Shown in pieces: positions 1-9,453 of a DNA stretch of 64,000 nucleotides (position 1 is the first letter of the stretch; every line of letters starts with the position of its first letter). The notes below the pieces were generated by a model. That model ran no database searches and had not been told where the DNA came from. It worked only from the letters and a program-made list of their open reading frames with translations. The DNA comes from Rhipicephalus microplus (taxonomy: Eukaryota; Arthropoda; Arachnida; Ixodida; Ixodidae). A program made the position numbers and the translations under genes. Location: positions 62,001 to 126,000 of the forward strand of contig NW_027464806.1 in NCBI RefSeq assembly GCF_043290135.1. The letters are read 5' to 3'.

Positions 1-347
1 GGTTGCACTGTGAGGAACCCTGCAAGGGTCACGCAATTACAGGCAAAACAGCCCTAACTCTAAAGCGCCTTACATAGGACGAGATTGGAGCGTAAAATGC
101 ACCACCCTTTATGCATTCTTTCTTCTTTACAGCGTTGGAAGAGTGTTCGTTCGCTGCATGTTTTACGCATGCGTACTTTCGCTTACATAATACCTTCGGA
201 GGCTGACAACCTGTTAAGTAATCTATCAACGACTATCCGGACGGCATCAGCTGTGCAAAGAAGATTTGCAGTTGGCCTTCCAGAGCCGTCCAGAGCACAC
301 AAAGTAGGTCTACACATCGTGGCAACCAATATTTCGAAAAAAGTGAA

Positions 348-1228
348 TTGCGTAGTATTATAAAGAATACAACTTTCAGAATGAGCAAAACTGCTTGGTT
401 TGACCAAAGTACAAAGAGGTGCGATTTATACCACATCGATCCATTTATTGAATTAAAAATTACGCTGGCATTAGATAGAATATCGGAAACTCTAATTGAC
501 CGATTGAGGCTAGGCACGGCATACACAAAAACATTTGTTTTTTTTTTTCTTTGCACAGACACGGCAGAGCTGAAAGTCCCGAATGCGAATGCGGATTGAT
601 AGATGAAGACGTATGTCACCTTCTCGTAGACTGTCCACATCACGAGACGCCGTCTTAAGTCCGAACAGTTGGCATTAGACCGCAGACCGTTTAACATGAA
701 GAAACTTCTGGGTCCGTGGCCTACTCGAGTTTTACAGTCGCACGCTTTAAAAGCATCAACACGTTCTTTACAAGACAGCGGGATTGCTGATAAGTATTAA
801 GAAATAACGAACTTTCATTTGTAACAAATGTACTTATTATGTACAGTATCACGTGACTCTCATCATGTGTGTGTTGTGAAATGAATGACGTGTCGACAAT
901 TATGTACACACGAGCGAATGCATCTTTATACGGACCAGACGTGTGCTCTACTGTTTTGTGCTGGTGGACCGAATATTATCGAGGGACATTATATCAGAGA
1001 CTTCATTCATTGACTTTCGAACATTTACTTACCATTGTGTTCTGATATGTGCGTATAAGTGTAAGTGTGTCTTTGCATATCTCTGCCCGAGTTTTCTACT
1101 TTCCATGCACTGCTTTGTACGTTTTGCTTCAAGATACGTGTTCAAGTTTAACTCAACGGCCAAGGAGTAGCCGGCGCCATAATGGTGCGCCGACATCTCC
1201 TTACATATCATATCAATAAGAAAAAAAG
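348..1228 (+). mobile_element. Non-LTR retrotransposon remnant A: end of the RT ORF plus 3' UTR
   Basis: Plus-strand reading frames here, interrupted by a T-tract and frameshifts, translate into the C-terminal part of a non-LTR retrotransposon ORF2. An IDRLRLGTAYTK stretch at about 490-530 is followed by HGRAESPECECG and the zinc-knuckle-like CECGLIDEDVCHLLVDC (C-x-C-x8-H-x4-C) at about 585-640. A degraded KKLLGPWP-type tail follows. The 3' part has a hairpin around 1170-1195 and ends in an A-rich tail at about 1218-1228. The reading frame is broken, so no product is expected. It lies in the same place in every unit (listed under each unit), so it predates the array. The family assignment (I/R1-like) is from memory of such C-termini. 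Confidence 0.7.
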
Positions 1229-1631
1229 ATGCGCGCCAATGCCCATCTATTGTATTCCCTTCTCACGTGCCCCAATACCAAACTGCGCGTGCCATTTCTG
1301 TGGTGCAAGTGTGTTTAAGTAGTCGCAGTTTCATCTTTCACAATCATGAGGGTTCCCATATTGAAAGTATTCCTTCCCCGAACTTGTGGCAGGGACGCAC
1401 GATGCGAAATTACAAAATGATCGCGCTTGAAAGCTTCATACAAATGCACTGTCGACCCGCCGAACATAGTCAGTAATCTAAAACAAAGCGGAAATAAACG
1501 GTGCGTCCGCTCATTCATTTAAGGTAAGTTTCCCACCACATTCCGAATGGAACGTACCACTCATTTGTGCCTAGCACAGGCGCATTTGTTCTTTCGAAGA
1601 GAACACAGTGTTCCGCTACACCGTGTGATTA

Positions 1632-2085
1632 TGTAAACGTCAAGCCGAGCAGTGTCGTTTGCTGGCCGGCCTGGCTATGTTTCTTTCGGCGACGCGCAAA
1701 CGGAGCACTCGGTGCGAAAACGGGAAATGCCCATACCTCGTGTCGACCGCCTTTCTTTACTGGATTTCGTACTTCTTTGTGCACTATATAAATCACCTGC
1801 GTGGTACCCCTGTCATGCGTACGCACAGTTTTGTTTTTTCCTTCACTCGGGCTGTCGATACTTTGCTTTCGGACAATAATTAGCATGCAGTCCGCCGCCA
1901 CGCTTTTCTGCTTCTACAGCTATTGTCACATGCGTCTATATATTTCTCCCCTATCTTTTCTTGCATCAATGCTTCCGCACATTTTTCACCGCGCCACGCA
2001 CTTTAAGCTACATTCACTCCTCCTACAGTCTCGAAACGGGCCTGCCCTGCGCTCTCAAGAAATAAATGCCCCAATTTCGTAAACA
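1632..2085 (+). mobile_element. Possible degenerate solo LTR
   Basis: A 454-bp block opens with TGTAAACG and closes with CGTAAACA. It contains a strong TATA box (TATATAAAT, 1785-1793) and an AATAAA signal (2061-2066) near its right end. That is the order expected for a long terminal repeat. I could not find a target-site duplication, and the ends are not a clean inverted pair. An orphan promoter plus poly(A) signal is an equal alternative. No convincing ORF lies between the TATA box and the AATAAA. Confidence 0.35.
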
Positions 2086-2124
2086 AATGAATGGCGTGGC
2101 AGAGAAGGAACTCTGCGCTGTCTG

Positions 2125-2530
2125 ATGAATGTGGCTGTACCCTTCACATCGGGCGGCAGCTATCACCACCTAGCCATAATGCTGACCTAACAAACAGCTA
2201 CATTTATCTTGTTTTTTTTTTCTCTTTAAATAGTGAAGTATAGGACCGCGGTGCTTTGCAGTGAATGGTTTAGTTTTCACTCTTGCCTTGACTTTAGCCA
2301 CCAATAAGATAACCACCTTCTAGTTAATTCTACCCGCCTAAAGTCTATTTTGCCCTCCCCCGTCTCTAAACCCCGGTGCTTTTGAAAAACTCTGCGCCAT
2401 CATTCTAAACTATAAGGTGAAGCCCTTTACATAGCATTATCAAGTGTTCGGCAGTTTCCTTCTCTCCGCATGCACTGCATACCGTGTATACCCCTTCATA
2501 TTTGGCCCGACATGTCGGAGTTGCTCGGGC
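2125..2530 (-). mobile_element. Non-LTR retrotransposon remnant B: end of the RT ORF plus 3' UTR
   Basis: On the minus strand, 2479 downwards reads CSACGEKETAEHLIMLC, a C-x2-C-x7-H-x4-C knuckle typical of the end of non-LTR retrotransposon ORF2. After internal stops and a frameshift it continues as FRRVELTRRWLSYWWLKS and a TGA stop at 2277-2279. The lower-coordinate part, to about 2125, would be its 3' UTR. It runs antisense to remnant A and towards the left, and it belongs to a different family. It is decayed and non-coding, and present in all seven units. Confidence 0.65.
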
Positions 2531-2628
2531 AAGCGCTGACGCGAGTTTCCTATTCTATCATTTCCCAAGAGCTGAACACACTCGAGTTCATGTTACCTTT
2601 TTTTGAGAGAAGCGGCCACCTTCCCCCT

Positions 2629-2645
2629 GTTTTTTTTTTTTTTTT
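2629..2645. repeat. T-homopolymer of variable length
   Basis: This run of about 17 T differs in length in most units (near 12082, 21879, 31674, 41471, 51703 and 61494). Similar variable tracts in each unit are: T near 540, A near 4219, A then (GA)n near 4337-4363, A near 4493, C near 6684 and 7091, and C then T near 8959. They are slippage-prone and the easiest places for sequencing error. Confidence 0.85.
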
Positions 2646-2866
2646 AATTACCACGCTCCTGGTTTTGTTTTCCCTCCATTACCGTACTTGTGGCACTTTT
2701 CTCCGCGCACTCGGTCTTCTCTAATTTACCTGTTCAACCTCCCCGAGCACACACGTCGAGCGCGGCACACCAACGCTCCTGCTAGCGGTGTTCAACAGAG
2801 AGAAGAGGATGGATTCGGAGCCGAATCTCTCAGCACAACCCCTATGCCGACGCAGACAATTTGGGT

Positions 2867-2882
2867 GGCTCTGAGAAGAGCC
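2867..2882 (-). terminator. Histone 3' stem-loop of H2B, unit 1
   Basis: The RNA sense is GGCUCUUCUCAGAGCC: a 6-bp stem and 4-nt loop, with an ACCCA flank after it and a CAAC flank before it. It starts 39 nt past the H2B stop. This is the SLBP-binding element that directs cleavage without polyadenylation. No purine-rich downstream element is obvious after it. Confidence 0.95.
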
Positions 2883-2921
2883 GTTGATTTGTCGTTGCTC
2901 GCTGTGGCCCACGACGCACGC

Positions 2922-3296
2922 CTACTTGGAGCTGGTGTACTTGGTGACGGCTTTTGTACCCTCGGACACCGCGTGCTTGGCCAGCTCTCCGGGCAGCAGC
3001 AGGCGCACCGCGGTCTGGATCTCCCGGCTCGTGATGGTCGAGCGCTTGTTGTAGTGAGCAAGGCGTGACGACTCGGCGGCGATACGCTCGAAGATGTCGT
3101 TCACGAAGCTGTTCATGATGGACATGGCCTTGCTGGAGACACCAGTGTCGGGGTGCACCTGCTTCAGCACCTTATAGATGTAGATGGAGAAGCTCTCCTT
3201 CCTGCGGCGCTTCTTCTTCTTCTTGTCCGTGGCGCGCACATTCTTCTGCGCCTTGCCGGCCTTCTTGACGGCTTTGCCAGACGGTTGGGGAGGCAT
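2922..3296 (-). CDS. H2B: Core histone H2B, unit 1
   Basis: This intronless gene encodes 124 residues. H2B pairs with H2A through the histone fold, and two H2A-H2B dimers flank the H3-H4 tetramer in the nucleosome. A basic tail rich in lysine and arginine (about residues 1-35) is followed by the fold, from [20 protein letters not shown] through [20 protein letters not shown] to [20 protein letters not shown]. The C-terminal helix ends VTKYTSSK. Lys119 matches the ubiquitinated Lys120 of mammals. The start is set at MPPQPSGK, the arthropod H2B N-terminus, although an in-frame ATG lies five codons upstream. It is divergent to H2A, 275 bp away. A TATA-like box and an inverted CCAAT lie upstream and a histone stem-loop downstream. 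It is surely H2B; the protein is identical in units 2, 3, 5 and 7. Confidence 0.98.
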   Translation of the reverse strand: MPPQPSGKAVKKAGKAQKNVRATDKKKKKRRRKESFSIYIYKVLKQVHPDTGVSSKAMSIMNSFVNDIFERIAAESSRLAHYNKRSTITSREIQTAVRLLLPGELAKHAVSEGTKAVTKYTSSK

Positions 3297-3298
3297 GA

Positions 3299-3946
<648 letters not shown>

Positions 3947-3985
3947 GCGAGCACCCCTTCCGCGCGCTCGCCGCATTCCCCAAAC

Positions 3986-4001
3986 GGTCCTTCTAAGGAC
4001 C
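3986..4001 (+). terminator. Histone 3' stem-loop of H2A, unit 1
   Basis: GGUCCUUCUAAGGACC fits the metazoan consensus exactly. The flanks are CAAAC before and ACCCA after. It starts 39 nt past the H2A stop. Confidence 0.95.
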
Positions 4002-4413
4002 ACCCAAACAGGTGACGCGGCCGTGTTTCGCTTCGCAGTCACGATGGCTCTGTTCGTACCCTCAAGCGTGTTTGTTTTTCTATACTTTATATATATTTCC
4101 TCGCGACATCAGTTAGCCACAAGTGCGCGACGCCAAATGCTGCAAAGAGACAACCAAATCACGCAGCTCGGCACCGAAAAAGACAGAAAAGAGCATGTAA
4201 GCGTTGTCATTTCTCATTAAAAAAAAAAAAAAAAAGCTCCACACGTAACCGTCTATCCTTACGATGACACCTGAACGGGTCAGCACAGGGACAGAGTAAA
4301 TTTAATACCTTTGAATAGAAAAACAAACGTAAGGTAAAAAAAAAAAGAGAGAGAGAGAGAGAGAACCCGCCGTTAGCGCATTCCATTTGGTGCTTCTAAC
4401 ACAATTTATTTCG

Positions 4414-4826
4414 TCTATCTTGCTAGGCAGCGCAGCCACTATTACACAGAACACACAACACAAGCGCTTAACTTCAACTAAACGTTTATTGCAAAAAAAA
4501 AAAAAAAATTGTCCAGAATATGGCACAAAAACTTGTTCAGCTTCAAAAGAAATGAAAGGAAATGACACGCGATGATTTCGAGTGTGTTAGTGCACTCTCT
4601 ATCGCGCTCACGCGGAAAGAACTGTTTTTTGGATGGGGTGATAGAGAATAACAGACAGTAATGTGCGGGACTGGCACGTGTGCTTTTTGTTGTCTACCTT
4701 TTACTATTCTTTTTCTCTGTTCACCCCCTTTATAAACTCTGACGTTTGCAATGAAAGTTCAGTTGAAGTTAAGCGCTTGTGTTGTGAGGTCTGTGTAATA
4801 GTGGCTGCGCTTCCTAGCGAGATGGA
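4414..4826. repeat. Inverted repeat A (two 79-bp arms, 255-bp spacer)
   Basis: Arm 4414-4492 is the reverse complement of arm 4748-4826, with about 8 mismatches in 79. The arms carry the GCGCTTAACTTCAACT / AGTTGAAGTTAAGCGC pair. Outside them, CAATTTATTTCGTCT (from 4402) and CAATTGTTTATTTCGTCT (from 4847) form an imperfect direct repeat, like a worn target-site duplication. The arm sequence resembles a dispersed repeat I remember from tick transcripts. It may be a foldback element, or two copies of a repeat in opposite orientation. No transposase frame is visible. It is present in every unit. Confidence 0.75.
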
Positions 4827-5278
4827 TCCTTACCAACTGGCCCGATACAATTGTTTATTTCGTCTCTCGGTAAAACTTCATCACCTCCTACGAGTGCACC
4901 CAAAAGTTGCGCCGGGGTCCAGCAGCCCAAGTCACCATGGCGTTACGCAAACAGAAGCCCTCAAAAACACCTTACAAGCGGCGGGCAAAAAGGTAAACAC
5001 ATAAATGAAATTGACACACCACAGGGTCGCAGCACGGCTGCTGCACACACACCGACTGAAGCTAGCCTACCTTTTCTCTGTCTACTCATAATGATACACA
5101 CTTTTACCTTGAATTTGTCAAAGCTGAGCCATTTCTTCGTAATAACGACGCGCCGACGTTCCGTTCTTCCGCGCGCTAGACAACGGCAGCCACGTACGTA
5201 CAAAACATGACAGCAAAAGAGGGTGCGGCCGGAGTACGTGGCCTGGAGTGGTCTCGTAGCCAAAGCAGACACGTTGGT
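4827..5278. other. H2A-H3 spacer, right part
   Basis: Both H2A and H3 end towards this spacer, so no histone promoter is expected in it. It holds a 19-codon basic mini-ORF at 4937-4996 (ATG in a CACCATGG context) and otherwise no feature I recognise. CG and TA content is mixed. Confidence 0.5.
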
Positions 5279-5294
5279 GGTCCTGAGAAGGACC
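5279..5294 (-). terminator. Histone 3' stem-loop of H3, unit 1
   Basis: The RNA sense is GGUCCUUCUCAGGACC, with a CAAAC flank before and an ACC flank after. It starts 47 nt past the H3 stop. Confidence 0.95.
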
Positions 5295-5341
5295 GTTTGT
5301 TGTTGCTTGCCTGTCGACCGAAGCGCAGGGAGCAGCCCAAC

Positions 5342-5767
<426 letters not shown>

Positions 5768-5774
5768 TCACCTC

Positions 5775-5780
5775 GACTGA
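5775..5780 (-). promoter_or_regulatory. Initiator (TCAGTC) of H3
   Basis: The minus strand reads TCAGTC, an exact match to the arthropod initiator consensus TCAKTY. It predicts a 5' leader of about 26 nt. An inverted CCAAT lies at 5853-5857. The initiator copies are at 15233-15238, 25366-25371, 34823-34828, 44622-44627 and 55189-55194. In unit 5 the SINE lands directly upstream of it. Confidence 0.55.
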
Positions 5781-5799
5781 CGGAGCGAAACTGCGCTCC

Positions 5800-6276
5800 T
5801 GCCGGAGATCGGCAAAAGCGGCTTCGCCGCACGACCCATCTCTCTCCCTCCCATTGGCCGAAGCGTGAGAACCCGTCCGCGTGCGAGCGCGGAAGCGTAC
5901 GCCAGGATGCTGGCTGGCGCTCATTTTCGGGCAACCGTGCAGTTCGCGGCTGCAAAGAGGTACACCGAAACGAAACCACTACCGCTGTACAATACAGCCT
6001 GCTGCGCATTTCTTTCGCCTTCCAGGCAACACATCAATCGACGCTGTAGCTCGTCGCTTCCCGAAGCGGCGCGACGGAGTGCGAGACGCCACCATTCACG
6101 CCAACAGCGCGCATCGCACTAGAGCGCCTCGCATCACCGAGGGCAAATGCGCACTGCCACGCCAAAAAAACTTGCTCCTTGCGTTGTCGCTTATTTGCGA
6201 CCATTACGTAGATGGGCGAAGACGACGAGAGACCACCGGCAGTGTTGGTATATGCATACACGTCCGCGCAACGACA
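5800..6276. other. H3 upstream region, GC-rich
   Basis: This region holds the CCAAT box at 5853-5857 and about 400 bp of GC-rich sequence with many CG dinucleotides. No gene or repeat is recognised beyond that. Confidence 0.5.
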
Positions 6277-6664
6277 AGGAGTAAAACGCAACAAAACATT
6301 CTAACACAAACACCCCGTACATCCAACTGCCACTGAGCGCGCCTACTTGCTCAATCGCAGACAGTAACGGGACTCAATTTTATCTTCCTTTCCCTCTTAA
6401 GAATCACTCATACATACTTGCCAAACTACTAGGTGCGCTCAATGGCGGTTGGATGTACGGGGTGTTTGCGTTCGAATGTTTTGTTTCATTTTTACTCCTA
6501 TTCCCTCGATATGTCGTCTCACTCTGGCTTCCCTCATGTCTCTTTCTCTACACTTTTATTCCCACCCTTTTAATCCCCCCTCACCCCCCATCCCTTGTGA
6601 GCTACCGCTGAGGTGTCGCATCCTGATGCAGACAGTTTCGGGGCTCACTTTCCTCTTCTTTTCC
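6277..6664. repeat. Inverted repeat B with two fossil SINE 3' ends
   Basis: Arm 6277-6345 is the reverse complement of arm 6430-6499 at close to 90 per cent identity. The loop holds a fragment (about 6356-6413) matching the 3' end of the SINE found upstream of H3 in unit 5. It is flanked by TACTTGC on both sides, a likely target-site duplication. A second, longer 3' fragment of the same family follows the right arm (6546-6664), with the shared GTGAGCT, GTGTCGC, GCAGACA and GGGGCTCACTTT blocks. Without the loop insertion the arms would form a near-perfect hairpin. The structure is present in all six complete units. Confidence 0.7.
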
Positions 6665-8004
6665 ATCTTACACATCAGCAATCCCCCCCCCCCCCCCAAC
6701 CTCTAAGTGCTAAATATGTGGCACAAAAAGCAGGAAATGGACTCAATGAAAGGGTGAAAAATAATAATCATAATAGAAACGAAGATCAACACGCGCCTCA
6801 AAAAGCCCCATTCACTCCTCTTTCACATTTTCACGAGAAAATGAAGGTACACACATGGAGAACAATTTTTGTTATAGGTAGGCTTTGCCTGAGCAGAACC
6901 ACTGTCGTGCGCCTTGGTTACACATTCGACACGCCTCGTCCTGTGCGGAGGTGGGTGGGAAACCAAGGGTGCACTTGAAAATGCAATGCTCGTGGGTTGG
7001 TGTCGCCATCTGACGGCAGGCTCACGCGAGCGCGCCTTGCTTTCGAATTTCCCGCGCTCGAACCTCTCGCGTTTACATCATGGGCTAGTCCCCCCCCCCC
7101 CCCCTCTCGCGTGGGCGGCGAAGCCAGCCTCCCTAGAGTGACCACCTCTGCCGGCGAAATGGAAACACTTGTTGCGTAGCTGTCCGTCCAAGTAAAGCTT
7201 TCACAACTGCAGTGTTCGCAGCACCAGTACAGTACATGAGTGCCACTTCTATCAAGTGCAGCTTCCCTCAGCACGCTGCATGGGCAGCGCTTATTGTGTA
7301 CTTGCTTCTGACTTGCGCAGAAATTCTGTTTAAACATCCCCTTCCACTTTTCTTTCTTTTTTTTTTGTATTTTGCAGCTCGGCAGCGCCAGGTGTGAAAA
7401 AAAAAAACAAACAAAAATTATTAGGCGTGACAATGTACACAATGTGTTATTGAATGGGGCACTTCTGAGTGCACAGCGGGCGCGGTAAACACGACCAACC
7501 TGTCACAATCAATTTTTTCATTTGTAAGTACACATCCCTTCTTCGTCTGGGTGCCCCACGGTAGAACATAGTGCGTTTTTATTTATTTTGACACAACGTG
7601 ACGCGATCGTGTAGTGGGCATTCCAAAGAAAAAAGCGAGTTCGTGCTTCCTGAGCATAGTCGTGTCTCCAAGAATGCAGTGACCAGGGTAGAACGCTGCG
7701 CTCGGCTTCTTCCTTCGCGCGATAAGGTAACTAGGCGACGTTCGCTTGACGGGCCCGTTTTAGCAGCTTGGCTTGCAGGAAGGAGAGGAAGAACTCGCAG
7801 ATGCGGCGATTGATTCGTGCATGCAGACCCAGGAGAAAGACGACGACGCGAACGAAATGCGGTGAACGTGACAAGTACCCAGCGCGATCAAGCTACTACT
7901 ACACGAGGTGCTGCTCACCTGAGCGATGACGCAATGATATTGCAAAGAGGGACGGACGGGTATGGCGAACCGCTGGGATCACACTGCCGAAGCATCAAGT
8001 GGGT
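6665..8004. other. H3-H4 spacer, right part
   Basis: This part contains two variable poly-C runs (near 6684 and 7091), a T-run near 7356 and an A-run near 7398. The few short frames are not conserved in codon pattern. An AATTTTTG followed by a small hairpin near 6866-6895 resembles an Sm site only superficially. No gene is recognised. Confidence 0.5.
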
Positions 8005-8020
8005 AGCCCTGAAGAGGGCT
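8005..8020 (-). terminator. Histone 3' stem-loop of H4, unit 1 (variant)
   Basis: The RNA sense is AGCCCUCUUCAGGGCU. The six-base-pair stem is complete, but the first pair is A-U instead of G-C and the first loop base is C instead of U. The key second G-C pair is kept. The flanks are ACAAC before and ACCCA after. It starts 43 nt past the H4 stop. All six H4 copies share these changes. Confidence 0.88.
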
Positions 8021-8063
8021 GTTGTGTTCTCGTTGGCTGGCTGCAGGCGACGCCGCTGGCTTC

Positions 8064-8591
<528 letters not shown>

Positions 8592-8711
8592 CTACAAGAT
8601 TGAATATACACGGCAAACATGCTTTCGTTTGTTTGTTTGTTTTTAATTCTTTTCTCGTTACTGTTGCTAAGTTTCTTGCCCATTCATTCACGCACCCTTC
8701 ACTGCTGCAAA

Positions 8712-8822
8712 ATGGCGTATCAGTCGTATCAGCTGCCCCAGCGGCAAGGAGACATCAAACCGAGTAAGCGACAATTCATGTACGCGTACGTACAAGCCCA
8801 GCGGATACAACGCGTTCGCTAA
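8712..8822 (+). CDS. Small ORF, 36 codons, unknown
   Basis: The frame starts in a good context (CAAAATGG) and encodes 36 residues, starting MAYQSYQLPQRQGDIK and ending AQRIQRVR. It has an AATAAA about 90 nt past its stop (8911-8916). It is unchanged in all six complete units, but so is the surrounding spacer, so conservation is no evidence of function. The frame can be extended 31 codons upstream into a hydrophobic, T-rich stretch. I do not recognise it. It may be chance or a fragment of a captured exon. Confidence 0.2.
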   Translation: MAYQSYQLPQRQGDIKPSKRQFMYAYVQAQRIQRVR

Positions 8823-9453
8823 AAAACGTTTCATCGTGTCCACTGAACATGACACACGCAATATTTGTCAAAACTCACAGCTGCAACAGCTCACCTGTGT
8901 GCCGCACGTAAATAAACTGCACACTTAACACTTTGCGACTACTCGTCCCCGGCGTGTGCCCCCCCCCCCCCTCTTTTTTTTTTTTCTTTTCTATGTTCTC
9001 GCTTTCTCTCTGATCACATCAATGCCTCATTTGCACGCACGAAACCCGTTTCACGGCGTCACTTTGACGCCATCCTTGTCGCCAAACCAAGGGACTAACA
9101 CACGCGGTCCGGGCACGGCCTCATGGCCGGAAATTTCTAAACAAAGCGTGCTCGCGTTGTTGTGGACGCCGGCACGTGAAATTCGGCAAAGTAACAGCAC
9201 CTTTGGCTGGCTACGCGTGTCTCAAATTTTACTGTGGCAGCTCCACTACATATCGCGATACGGCAGTTTCACCGAAGCCACGCAACGCGACCGCGCTCAT
9301 TTCAGCATTCACGGGGACGGCAGAGAGTGAGAGCGCACCTCCTCTCGGGCGCGCCTCTCCTCCCGTAAACACGGACTGTCAAGCGGTCCGGTCGCAGCGA
9401 AGTTTCCCCATCTCCTTGCGGGGTGGTTCAACACCTGCCCGTTTCAAGTGCAC
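8823..9453. other. End-of-unit spacer
   Basis: A C-run followed by a T-run (near 8959-8986) and about 460 bp of mixed sequence run to the unit boundary. No gene, repeat or structured RNA is recognised. Confidence 0.5.

Noticed and set aside
6866..6895. Possible snRNA with an Sm-like AATTTTTG and a small hairpin
   Set aside because: There is no recognisable 5' snRNA sequence, no promoter element, and the hairpin is only a few pairs.
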